Assembly: GCA_020024265.1 (NCBI GenBank)
Contig: JAHHTW010000006.1
Coordinates: forward strand, 25,179 to 89,178
From: Anaerotignum sp.
GTDB taxonomy: Bacteria; Bacillota; Clostridia; Lachnospirales; Anaerotignaceae
Length of the DNA: 64,000 bases
Direction of reading: 5' to 3'
In this document: in pieces, positions 52,750 to 60,739 of the stretch
Numbering within the stretch: the first letter of the stretch is position 1
Layout of the letters: each line of letters starts with the position of its first letter
Notes under the pieces: model-generated
What the model saw: the letters and a program-made list of their open reading frames with translations, nothing else
What the model was told of the DNA's origin: nothing
Database searches by the model: none
Translations under genes and position numbers: made by a program

Positions 52750-52974
52750 TTAGAATATCGTCATTTCATTGATCATATTTTTGAGAACATGCATCTGTGC
52801 AGCCGTCATTGTAACACCCTTTCCATACTCTGTGTGTGCCATATTCCATGTTCTAATATCATAAACAGGCTCTCGATTGTCCCATACAACCATATTGAGT
52901 TCTTTTCTCCAGCCATTGTTGTATGGGGATAAGCCACCAAACTGTTTGTATATTTCATATCGTTTCCGCTCCAC
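52750..52974 (-). CDS. PC4/YdbC-like single-stranded-DNA-binding protein
   Basis: A 74-residue protein. The core FGGLSPYNNGWRKELNMVVWD, then REPVYDIRTWNMAHTEYGKGVTMTAAQMHVLKNMI, follows the YdbC/PC4 pattern (GWxKELNxxxWNxxxPxYDIRxW...KGxTLT). Family members bind single-stranded nucleic acid as dimers through a beta-sheet and helix fold. The GTG start at 52974 lies after AAGGAGGGG. It directly precedes the Imm42-like gene with no spacer, so they are one transcript. The link between the two is unknown. Confidence 0.75.
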   Translation of the reverse strand: MERKRYEIYKQFGGLSPYNNGWRKELNMVVWDNREPVYDIRTWNMAHTEYGKGVTMTAAQMHVLKNMINEMTIF

Positions 52975-53120
52975 AATACCCCTCCTTACCCCTATTTTCT
53001 ATGAATGATGCATAAATTGTATCATAAAATCATAAAGGATTCTATCTATTTCTTTTTTTGTATCAAAGCCAGATATTGTTTGGTATATTCACAGAAATAA
53101 AAAGATTTGATTTTTGGACA

Positions 53121-53152
53121 AAAAATACCGGTTTCCTATCGGAAACCGGTAT
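53121..53152 (-). terminator. Rho-independent terminator after the APC permease
   Basis: Perfect arms ATACCGGTTTCC and GGAAACCGGTAT with a four-base loop, then TTTTTTG on the minus strand. Confidence 0.88.
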
Positions 53153-53173
53153 CAACGTCCTATGAATGAGCGT

Positions 53174-54535
53174 TTACTCTGTATATTCTACTTGTTCCAT
53201 GTTAGACATGTTTCTGTTTCTATTTGTTACTGCAATGTATATGGGCAGACCAATCAATGTCAATACAATACTTGCCACAGAAAGCATGGTTGTTGTAAAG
53301 CCAGACATAAACAGCTGATTTACAATCACATACAAACCACTGACGATTGCAATGATGGGAGTAATCGGATACAAAGGAACTTTATAGGTTCTTTCACGAT
53401 CCGGCTGTGTTTTGCGCAGCTTGATGACTGCTAAGAATGTCAGCGTATAGAAAATCCAACAGGAAAATACTGCCAGATTGGTCAGCAGGTTAAACTGACC
53501 GCTGACTGCATAGAGCGCACCCAAAACGCTTACTACCAAAATTGCATTCATAGGTACCTGTGTTTTGTTGATTTTCTTCAGTGTATTGCTTGCGGGCAGT
53601 GTACCTTCTGCTGCCAAGGAATAACATACACGAGAACCGGAAAGCACAAAGCCATTGCAGGCGCCCAATACAGAAATCATAATACCAACGGAAATTGCTT
53701 TACCGCCAATATCACCAAAAATAGCAATGGCAACTGCGGATGCAGGCACCGCAATATCCTTCATCTGGTCTGCCGGCAATACCCACAGATACGCCAGATT
53801 GATTACAAAATAAACTGCCATAATCATGGATACACCACCGACAATTGCTATAGGCAAATCCTTTCCGGGATTTTTCATTTCACCCGCAATAGCGCCTACA
53901 TTGGTCCATCCTTCAAATGCAAATAATACCGAAATCATCAGCTGTCCAAGTACAACAGCAGGATTTAAGCCTTCTCCCAGCATTGGAGAAAAAATCTGAT
54001 GGTTTCCGCCACCTTTGATGAAACCAAAAACCATCAAAAGAATCAACGGAATCAATTTGCAAATTGTGAAAACAACCTGCGCACCGCCACCAACAGCTGA
54101 GCCAAGTCCATTTAAGATCACTACAACCAGGATTGCTGCAATCGCTACCGGTAAAATCTTACCTTCGCCAATAAACAACTCCGCCTGCTGTGCAAATGCT
54201 ACTGCCAAAGCAGCAATCATTGCAGGATAGAATAATACACTCTGCATCCAACCTGCCAAGAAACCTACCTTTTTCCCAAAAGCTTCTTCCAGATATGCAA
54301 CCATACCACCTGTTTTGGGAATCATAATTGCAACTTCAGCAAATGTCATTGCTGCTGCAATACAAACCAATCCGGTAATCAGCCATGCAACCATGCCCAA
54401 ACCGGGCGCCCCACCTGTTGCTGTGTAGATTGCCTGTGGCTTTAAGAATACACCCGAACCAATTACGCACCCAACAACTGTTGCCATTGCTGTTGCAATC
54501 CCTAAGTTCTTTTTCAAACCCTGTTTGTTTTCCAT
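53174..54535 (-). CDS. APC-superfamily amino acid permease (LAT/SteT-like), glycine-riboswitch controlled
   Basis: A 453-residue, 12-helix transporter. Family signs: ATVVGCVIGSGVFLKPQ in TM1, MTFAEVAIMIPKTGGMVAYLEEAFGKKVGFLAGW around TM2-TM3, FAFEGWTNVGAIAGEMKNPGKDLP in TM6, and the C-terminal RTYKVPLYPITPIIAI. It resembles L-type exchangers such as SteT. The leader is a tandem glycine riboswitch (54643-54855), so glycine is a likely substrate or signal. AAGGAAAGG lies before ATG. Confidence 0.9.
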   Translation of the reverse strand: MENKQGLKKNLGIATAMATVVGCVIGSGVFLKPQAIYTATGGAPGLGMVAWLITGLVCIAAAMTFAEVAIMIPKTGGMVAYLEEAFGKKVGFLAGWMQSVLFYPAMIAALAVAFAQQAELFIGEGKILPVAIAAILVVVILNGLGSAVGGGAQVVFTICKLIPLILLMVFGFIKGGGNHQIFSPMLGEGLNPAVVLGQLMISVLFAFEGWTNVGAIAGEMKNPGKDLPIAIVGGVSMIMAVYFVINLAYLWVLPADQMKDIAVPASAVAIAIFGDIGGKAISVGIMISVLGACNGFVLSGSRVCYSLAAEGTLPASNTLKKINKTQVPMNAILVVSVLGALYAVSGQFNLLTNLAVFSCWIFYTLTFLAVIKLRKTQPDRERTYKVPLYPITPIIAIVSGLYVIVNQLFMSGFTTTMLSVASIVLTLIGLPIYIAVTNRNRNMSNMEQVEYTE

Positions 54536-54642
54536 ACCTTTCCTTCCTTTCTGTTTGTAATATCTTCTCCTCTACCGCTTCACCCTTCTTCTATTCCTTG
54601 TCTTTTGTTTGATTTGTGTTTCATGCTTCTGCCTGCTCTGAG

Positions 54643-54855
54643 AAACAAAAGGATATGCCAAGCACTCCCCATGCCTGCATATCCCTGTCACATTTACCTG
54701 AAAGGTTTACTTCTACGGTGATTTTATACCGTTGGTATAAAATTCTTTTCAGAGTCCCATCCGTGCATGGTCTGTTTACCTGAAAGATTCTCTGCATTTC
54801 GGCTCGATACAGATTGCTTCATCGGTTTTGGTTTGTCCAAATCTCCCCTGCACTT
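54643..54855 (-). promoter_or_regulatory. Tandem glycine riboswitch with terminator
   Basis: Two aptamers on the minus strand. Aptamer 1 has GGGGAGAT near 54843-54850, ACCGATGAAGC near 54817-54827 and TTTCAGGTAAAC near 54775-54786. Aptamer 2 has CACCGTAGAAG (54710-54720), TTTCAGGTAAA (54693-54703) and GTGACAG (54685-54691). Conserved glycine-aptamer cores are visible in both. A terminator GGATATGC...GCATATCC-TTTTGTTT (54643-54684) follows. The switch precedes the APC permease; whether glycine turns it on or off depends on pairing that I could not compute. Confidence 0.88.
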
Positions 54856-54885
54856 CATATGGTCTATATGATATTTTCTGAGCAA

Positions 54886-54914
54886 ATTATATATCATGAT
54901 TTTTTACTTGTCAA
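54886..54914 (-). promoter_or_regulatory. Promoter of the glycine riboswitch-permease transcript
   Basis: Near-perfect sigma-A promoter: TTGACA, 17 bases, TATAAT on the minus strand, about 30 bases before aptamer 1. Confidence 0.85.
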
Positions 54915-55091
54915 TATAAAAAAATTACTTTTTTTTATTTAATGAATTTTTTTCTATTTTTTACAATTCCTATATGAAATATCGAAAACAAGATTCCCCT
55001 TTTCTTTACAAAACTCTGACAAAATCCATCGTACATGAACATTTCAAAACAAACATATATTGTATGTAAGCATATCCTTACAGGAGGCAAC

Positions 55092-56615
55092 ATGAAACAT
55101 AAAAAATTGTTTTTCGGCACATTGATTCTTGCCACTGCAAATTTTCTGACAAAAGGTATGGGGTTTTTCAATCGTATATTCCTTTCGTCATTGATTGGCT
55201 CAGAAGGCATCGGCTTGTATCAGCTGATTATGCCGCTCTATACACTTGCTTGGAGCATTACATCCTCTGGCTTTACCACAACCATTTCTCGTCTGACTGC
55301 ACAGGAAAATCTGCATCAGGCAAGTGGAAATATGCGCCGCATTGTAAAACAAGCTGTCTGTATCTGCCTGTTTTTGAGCATACTCATCAGCTGCGCTTTA
55401 TTTTTCTTTTCCTATGAAATTGCCATATATGTTTTACAGGAGCCACGTACCTCTCTTTCTTTGCGTCTGCTTGCCTTTGCCATACCTTTTATGGCTGCAG
55501 GCTCCTGTCTGCGTGGATATTTTATGGGATTACAGCAAATGCTTGTACCGGCTTTTTCGCAGGTCTTAGAGCAAGTCCTACGCATTGCAGGCATATGGCT
55601 GCTTGCAGCGCTCTTTGTACCAAAGGGCTTGGAATATGCCTGTTTTGCTGCCGTATGTGGTGTGGTATTGGGCGAAGCCGGTTCTTTCTTCTTTACCTAT
55701 GCCAGCTATATACACCGCAAACATCAATCCATTTGCAACAAACGTCCCACACGCTCCCAGCTTTCCTGTATGGTTTTGATTGTATCCATGGCTTTGCCTC
55801 TGACCGCCTCCAAGCTTACCGGCTCTTTGCTTTCTACTGCTGAAAACATACTCATTCCACGCCGTTTGCTGCTCTTTGGCTATAGCAGCGCAGATGCCCT
55901 TAGTGCATATGGTGAGCTTACTGGTATGATTTTACCACTTTTGATGCTTCCCTCTGTGTTATTGATGGCATTCTCCGTTTCTCTGGTACCGGAAATTTCG
56001 GCTGCCTGTGCTGCCTGTCAAAACCATCATATCCGGCATACCGTTTCCGTCACATTGCTTTTTACTTCCATATGCGGCATTGGGGCTGCCTGTGTTTTCG
56101 CAGTCTTTCCTCGTGAAATCTGTTATATTTTTTATCACCGTGCATCTCTTGGACAAATGCTATTGCCACTTGCCTTCCTCTGTCCCATGCTCTATGGACA
56201 CACAACATTAAACGGGCTGATGAGTGGCTTAGGAGAACAGTTCTTCCTGTTTTGGAGTCATATTCTCACTTCGCTTGTCACCATAGTATTTGTATGGTTT
56301 GGGATTCCACGATACGGATTATATGCCTATTATGTGGGATGGTTTTGTTCTCTTTTGCTGGACACCATACTTTCCCTGCACCGCTTATATCTGCGTACCG
56401 GTGTACGCTTCCCCTTTTTCGAATGTTTTTGCAAGCCTCTTTTGGCAGGTGGTGCAGCCGCATTATGCATACGCTATATCATACAAATTGGGACACCATC
56501 CGAATTGTTTTTGATTTTATGTTTGTGTGGTATGGGTATTTTATACATATTGCTTTTATTCCTACTGGGTTGTTTTTCCAAAGAAAATATACAAACACTC
56601 TTGGGCAAACGCTAG
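55092..56615 (+). CDS. SpoVB/MurJ-like polysaccharide-flippase family protein
   Basis: A 507-residue, about 14-helix membrane protein of the MOP superfamily. It starts MKHKKLFFGTLILATANFLTKGMGFFNRIFLSSLIGSEGIGLYQLIMPLY, the SpoVB-type N-terminus. Other signs are AIPFMAAGSCLRGYFMGLQQM, STAENILIPRRL, LPSVLLMAFSVSLVPEISAA and the HTTLNGLMSGLGEQ segment. SpoVB helps make spore cortex, and MurJ-type relatives flip lipid-linked peptidoglycan precursors. The ATG at 55092 follows AGGAGG at close spacing; the frame is open 19 codons upstream but unused. Monocistronic. Confidence 0.88.
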   Translation: MKHKKLFFGTLILATANFLTKGMGFFNRIFLSSLIGSEGIGLYQLIMPLYTLAWSITSSGFTTTISRLTAQENLHQASGNMRRIVKQAVCICLFLSILISCALFFFSYEIAIYVLQEPRTSLSLRLLAFAIPFMAAGSCLRGYFMGLQQMLVPAFSQVLEQVLRIAGIWLLAALFVPKGLEYACFAAVCGVVLGEAGSFFFTYASYIHRKHQSICNKRPTRSQLSCMVLIVSMALPLTASKLTGSLLSTAENILIPRRLLLFGYSSADALSAYGELTGMILPLLMLPSVLLMAFSVSLVPEISAACAACQNHHIRHTVSVTLLFTSICGIGAACVFAVFPREICYIFYHRASLGQMLLPLAFLCPMLYGHTTLNGLMSGLGEQFFLFWSHILTSLVTIVFVWFGIPRYGLYAYYVGWFCSLLLDTILSLHRLYLRTGVRFPFFECFCKPLLAGGAAALCIRYIIQIGTPSELFLILCLCGMGILYILLLFLLGCFSKENIQTLLGKR

Positions 56616-56628
56616 CAATACATATGCA

Positions 56629-56677
56629 ACAAAAAAAACACAGCAAACCATAGCTTCTCCGCTATCCTTTGCTGTGT
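56629..56677. terminator. Strong terminator shared by the convergent SpoVB-like and ABC-importer genes
   Basis: Outer arms AACACAGCAAA and TTTGCTGTGTT, inner arms ATAGC and GCTAT; on the minus strand eight T follow. The plus strand has a weaker T-run (TTTGTATTTT). Confidence 0.88.
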
Positions 56678-56684
56678 TTGTATT

Positions 56685-57431
56685 TTATAACACTTTTGCT
56701 AAAAATGTACGCAAACGCTCACTTTTGGGATTGGTAAAAATTTCTTCCGGCAGACCTTCTTCGATCTGCTTGCCATCTGCCATAAATATCACACGTGTGG
56801 CAACCTCACGGGCAAAGCCCATTTCATGCGTTACCACCACCATCGTCATATTTTCATCTGCAAGCTGCTTCATAACCTCCAGAACTTCACCAACCATCTC
56901 CGGGTCCAATGCAGATGTGGGTTCGTCAAAGAGCATGACCTCTGGTTGCATACAAAGCGCACGCACAATGGCAATACGCTGCTTCTGCCCACCGGAGAGC
57001 TGCGAAGGATATGCATTGGCACGATCCTCCAAACCCACACGTTTTAACAAAGACATTGCCATTTCCGTCGCTTCTGCTTCACTCTTTCCCTGTAGCTTCA
57101 TAGGTGCAATAATCATATTTTTCAATATGGTCATATGTGGGAACAAATTAAAGTGCTGAAACACCATACCCATTCTCTGTCTATGGATATTGATATTGGT
57201 TTTGACATCTGTAATATCCACACCATCAAAATAAATATGCCCGCTTGTGGGTACCTCCAACAGGTTCAAACAACGCAGAAACGTAGATTTTCCGGATCCG
57301 GATGGGCCAATTACAACGACTACCTCACCTTTTTTGATTTCTGTATTGATGCCGTCCAAAGCTTTGATGGTACCTTTGCGGAAATGCTTTTCCAGTTTTT
57401 CCACTCGAATCAATGCTGTATTATCGCTCAC
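56685..57431 (-). CDS. Polar amino acid ABC transporter ATP-binding protein
   Basis: Energising subunit of a HisP/GlnQ-type importer. Walker A GPSGSGKST, the Q-loop VFQHFNLFPH, signature LSGGQKQRIAIVRAL, Walker B VMLFDEPTSALDPE, switch histidine in VVVTHEMGFAREV. 248 residues. Starts with GTG at 57431, ten bases after AGGAGA, overlapping the permease end by 11 bases. The trio with the permease and the lipoprotein at 58304 is a complete importer. Confidence 0.95.
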   Translation of the reverse strand: MSDNTALIRVEKLEKHFRKGTIKALDGINTEIKKGEVVVVIGPSGSGKSTFLRCLNLLEVPTSGHIYFDGVDITDVKTNINIHRQRMGMVFQHFNLFPHMTILKNMIIAPMKLQGKSEAEATEMAMSLLKRVGLEDRANAYPSQLSGGQKQRIAIVRALCMQPEVMLFDEPTSALDPEMVGEVLEVMKQLADENMTMVVVTHEMGFAREVATRVIFMADGKQIEEGLPEEIFTNPKSERLRTFLAKVL

Positions 57432-58146
57432 TGTTTCTCAATCTCCTTTCCAGCTTATTTACCAGGAAGGTAAAGAACATTACCAGAACCAAATAAATCA
57501 ATGCAACTGCAAAGAGCGGCATGAATCTATTGTATGTAATGCCGGTGATAATGTCACTGGCTTTTGTCAAATCCTGCATGGCAATATAGCCTGCTACAGA
57601 GGTTTCCTTCAGCAGTACGATAAATTCATTTGCCAACGTTGGCAATACTGTTTTGAATGCCTGCGGAATGATGATATAACGCATGGTTTGTACATAATTA
57701 AAGCCCAAGCTGCGCCCTGCCTCAAACTGCCCATTATCCACAGACATAATCCCACTGCGTACAATTTCCGCTACATATGCGCCTGAGTTGATCCCGAATG
57801 CAATCATACCTACCATCAGCTTATTTTTGGAAGATGCCAAAATAACATAATAAATAATCATCAGCTGTACCACGACAGGTGTACCACGAATCACAGTCAG
57901 ATAGATTTTGGACAAAAGATTGAAAAATTGTAATATCACCTTACCAAAGCCCGGTCGCATTTCTTTGACATTTTTATCATGCGTAGAGCGTATCATAGCA
58001 ACCAGTACACCAATGGCAATACCGATCAATACTGCACAAAATGTTAGCTCTAATGTGGTTACCAAACCATCTGCCAAGTACCTCCAGCGATTATCTTCTA
58101 TAAAGTTGTCATAAAACTGCGCTTGTATTGCTTCAAACCATTCCAA
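57421..58146 (-). CDS. Polar amino acid ABC transporter permease
   Basis: Membrane subunit of a His/Glu/Gln/Arg-type importer. Five helices; the N-terminal part WRYLADGLVTTLELTFCAVLIGIAIGVLVAMI is the family start. The coupling EAA loop is SGIMSVDNGQFEAGRSLGFNYVQTMRYIIIPQAFKTVLP. The start is probably a TTG at 58146 (or 58149), five to eight bases after GGAGG, because the upstream frame runs through a large hairpin. The early ORF start at 58215 lies inside that hairpin and is rejected. Family certain, start approximate. Confidence 0.92.
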   Translation of the reverse strand: MEWFEAIQAQFYDNFIEDNRWRYLADGLVTTLELTFCAVLIGIAIGVLVAMIRSTHDKNVKEMRPGFGKVILQFFNLLSKIYLTVIRGTPVVVQLMIIYYVILASSKNKLMVGMIAFGINSGAYVAEIVRSGIMSVDNGQFEAGRSLGFNYVQTMRYIIIPQAFKTVLPTLANEFIVLLKETSVAGYIAMQDLTKASDIITGITYNRFMPLFAVALIYLVLVMFFTFLVNKLERRLRNSER

Positions 58147-58179
58147 CAACAAATCCTCCTCTCCAGTGCATACAGCCAT

Positions 58180-58278
58180 AAAAAGCGGAGACAACCCATA
58201 GGCAATACTCCACAATACCTTTTTACAGCATATTTTTCCTGCTGTATCATACAGTATTGCCTATCATCTCCGCTTTTT
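58180..58278 (-). terminator. Nested intra-operon attenuator hairpin between binding protein and permease
   Basis: On the minus strand AAAAAGCGGAGA (58267-58278) pairs with TCTCCGCTTTTT (58180-58191), and inside it GGCAATACT (58253-58261) pairs with AGTATTGCC (58201-58209), with a further ACAGCA/TGCTGT stem at the tip. The last arm ends in five T. It sits 26 bases after the binding-protein stop. Such a structure makes the binding protein more abundant than the membrane subunits. Confidence 0.8.
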
Positions 58279-58303
58279 GTTGATTCAAATACGCTATAGA
58301 AAA

Positions 58304-59107
58304 TTATTCTGCTTTGATATATGTATCAATGATGCCCTGAATGGTACCATCTGCAATCAGTTCCTGCAATGCTGTATTGATTTTTTCTGTCAATTCACTG
58401 CCCTTTGCCAAAGCGATTGCATAATCTTCTGCTACATATTCTGTTTCCAGAATTTTCAGACCTTCGTTTGCTTCCACAAATTTCAATGCAGGCTGTTTGT
58501 CAATAACCACACAGTCAATTTTGCCAGTTGTCAAAGCAGCGATTGCGTCTGCACCTTTGGTATAACGTTCTACTGTACCCAGATTCTTTTTTTCAATATC
58601 TTTGGTTGTATAGAGATCACCAGTTGTTGTTGTCTGTACACCAACCGTATGCTGTGCACCTTCTGCAAACAAATCATCTACAGATTTGATGGTGGAATCT
58701 TCTTTTACAATCACAACCTGTACGCCTGTTGCATAGCTATCGGAGAAATCTACGCTTTTCAAACGATCTTTGGTCACTGTCATACCAGCCATAGCAAAAT
58801 CTGCCTTACCAGCTGTCAAAGAAGGGATGATTGCATCAAAATTCATATCTTCGATCTTCACTTCGCAGCCCAGTTTTGTACCAATTGCTTTTGCAATATC
58901 AGCATCAATCCCTACCACTTCCTGACCTTCAAAAAATTCATATGGAGGGAAATCAGCACTGGTAGCCATAACCAGCGTTTCTGCGCCGCTATCTGTTGCA
59001 TCAGCACCATCTGCCTGTTCGTCCGTTGTTCCGCCACAGCCAGCCAAAGCTGCTGTCATAGAAAGAATCATTGTAGTTGCCAAAATGGTTTTCAAATATT
59101 TTTTCAT
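58304..59107 (-). CDS. Amino acid ABC transporter substrate-binding lipoprotein
   Basis: SBP_bac_3-type binding protein. Signal peptide with lipobox LAGC, C24, then an Asp/Ala/Glu linker. Mature domain: LVMATSADFPPYEFFEGQEVVGIDADIAKAIGTKLG, the FDAIIPSLTAGKADFAMAGMTVTKDRLKSVDFSDSY hinge and VGVQTTTTGDLYT, then KIDCVVIDKQPALKF. This resembles binding proteins for cystine, glutamine or arginine; ligand not assigned. 267 residues. First gene of the importer operon, with a strong promoter. Confidence 0.94.
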   Translation of the reverse strand: MKKYLKTILATTMILSMTAALAGCGGTTDEQADGADATDSGAETLVMATSADFPPYEFFEGQEVVGIDADIAKAIGTKLGCEVKIEDMNFDAIIPSLTAGKADFAMAGMTVTKDRLKSVDFSDSYATGVQVVIVKEDSTIKSVDDLFAEGAQHTVGVQTTTTGDLYTTKDIEKKNLGTVERYTKGADAIAALTTGKIDCVVIDKQPALKFVEANEGLKILETEYVAEDYAIALAKGSELTEKINTALQELIADGTIQGIIDTYIKAE

Positions 59108-59161
59108 TGTGTTCTACCTCCCGAAAAACTGTCTATTTTTTGTCTTTGATTTATATTTGAG

Positions 59162-59190
59162 ATTATAGCGAATAATTGTATAAAATGCAA
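59162..59190 (-). promoter_or_regulatory. Promoter of the amino acid importer operon
   Basis: TTGCAT, 17 bases, TATAAT on the minus strand, about 55 bases before the binding-protein start. The rest of the 59108-59362 gap is AT-rich and holds only the hairpin at 59316. Confidence 0.7.
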
Positions 59191-59315
59191 GAAATATTTT
59201 TTACTATAAATGAAGTTTTTCCAATATTTTTTTATGCAATTTACATAAAAAAATAGGAAATCGCTGTATTTTGGAGATATTTTCTGGCATTTCTTTGTGT
59301 TTTATCTGTAAATAC

Positions 59316-59354
59316 ATATGAATAAAAATATGTATAAAAAATTTTTATTCATAT
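59316..59354. terminator. AT-rich 14-bp inverted repeat after the CLC gene
   Basis: Arms ATATGAATAAAAAT and ATTTTTATTCATAT with an 11-base loop, eight bases after the CLC stop. No G/C core, so termination strength is doubtful. Confidence 0.45.
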
Positions 59355-59362
59355 TTTTTGCA

Positions 59363-60622
59363 TCAATGTACACTCTTATTGATAAATTCTGGTTCTGTCT
59401 TAGAATACATGATTTTCTGCTCTTTGTACAATCCGAAATATCCAGAAAGCATATAGCTGATTGCACAAACCAGTGCATAATATCCCAATCCTTCTGCGCC
59501 AAAGAGTTCTACACAAAGTATGATGGAAGCCAATGGACAATTTGTGACACCACAAAATACTGCCGCCATACCCAAGGCTGCTGAAAAGGAAGCTGGCAAA
59601 CCAATCCATGGACCTACTACACAGCCAAATGTTGCGCCAACGAAAAATGATGGTACAATTTCCCCACCCTTAAAGCCTGCACCCAATGTGAGTGCTGTCA
59701 ATATCATTTTACATAAAAACGCAAAAGGAACTGCTTGCCCTGAAATCGCCCGTACGATGACATGCATCCCCGCACCGTTGTAGTCACGTGTCCCCAAAAG
59801 CAGCGCCGCAGCAATCACAATACAGCCACCTGTAAAAATACGTATATAGGTATTTGGAATGTATTTTCGATATTGCTTGGCTGTCTGCTCTATGATCATG
59901 CAAAATGCAATGCTGACACCTGCACACAATGTCCCCAAAAGCAGTACAGAACCAACTCCGGATGCATGCAGCTTCGGAAACCAATGCACCGTATAATACG
60001 CAGGCGTAATTCCTATGAAAGATGCCATACCAGAGGCTACCAATGCAGCTACTATACAGGGTACCATAGCGGAATAATGCATAACCCCAACCGTAATTAC
60101 CTCCATAGAAAAAATGACCGCTGTTACCGGTGTACCAAACAATGCCGCAAATCCTGCACTCATACCACACATGGTAATAATACGTGCATCCTTTTCATTG
60201 AGCTTTATTTTTCGCCCAATTCCGGATGCAATACTTCCTCCAATTTGCAAGGATGCTCCTTCTCTGCCAGCAGAACCGCCAAATAAATGTGTCAATACTG
60301 TACTGATAAAAATCAACGGCGCCATTTTTGTTGGTACGGAATCATTGGTACGTACCGCACTTAAAATCAAATTGGTACCCTTATCATTTTCCATATGCAT
60401 CACGCGATACAGCCAAACAATCAGCAACCCAGCAAATGGTAAGAAATACAGCATACCAGTGTGTTCCATACGAAATGCCGTTGCATGCTCCAACAGCAGA
60501 TGAAATGCTATCCCAACCACACCCACTGCCACACCCACAATTGCACCAATGAATACCCAAATCACAGAGATATAAATGCCACGACCTCCGCCGTCCAAAT
60601 AACTGCCTAACCGCTCAAACAA
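59363..60622 (-). CDS. CLC-family anion channel or antiporter
   Basis: A 419-residue CLC membrane protein. The gating-glutamate motif is GSAGREGASLQIGGSIASGIGR; the third conserved region is GFKGGEIVPSFFVGATFGCVVGPWIGLP, followed by FCGVTNCPLASIILCVELFG. The canonical GSGIP motif is replaced by NDSVPTK, and there are no C-terminal CBS domains. The GFKGGEI block resembles CLC-F (fluoride-proton) exchangers, but no fluoride riboswitch is seen upstream, so chloride transport is equally possible. Start is a TTG at 60622, eight bases after GGGAGG; a GTG at 60661 has no ribosome binding site. Confidence 0.88.
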   Translation of the reverse strand: MFERLGSYLDGGGRGIYISVIWVFIGAIVGVAVGVVGIAFHLLLEHATAFRMEHTGMLYFLPFAGLLIVWLYRVMHMENDKGTNLILSAVRTNDSVPTKMAPLIFISTVLTHLFGGSAGREGASLQIGGSIASGIGRKIKLNEKDARIITMCGMSAGFAALFGTPVTAVIFSMEVITVGVMHYSAMVPCIVAALVASGMASFIGITPAYYTVHWFPKLHASGVGSVLLLGTLCAGVSIAFCMIIEQTAKQYRKYIPNTYIRIFTGGCIVIAAALLLGTRDYNGAGMHVIVRAISGQAVPFAFLCKMILTALTLGAGFKGGEIVPSFFVGATFGCVVGPWIGLPASFSAALGMAAVFCGVTNCPLASIILCVELFGAEGLGYYALVCAISYMLSGYFGLYKEQKIMYSKTEPEFINKSVH

Positions 60623-60667
60623 GTACGTTTCCTCCCATTCTTTTTCTGTATTTTTCTGCACAAATAA

Positions 60668-60694
60668 GGGAAATCGTTTTCTTTACGATTTCCC
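60668..60694 (-). terminator. Terminator-like hairpin after the second histidine kinase
   Basis: Arms GGGAAATCG and CGATTTCCC with a nine-base loop; on the minus strand TTATTTG follows. It lies between the kinase stop at 60740 and the CLC start. Confidence 0.6.
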
Positions 60695-60739
60695 TCATCC
60701 CCACAATCATCCAAAAACCAAGAACGATACTTCTACCGT

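Noticed and set aside
60623..60739. Possible fluoride riboswitch upstream of the CLC gene
   Set aside because: Only a terminator hairpin is present; the conserved fluoride-riboswitch core bases are not seen.
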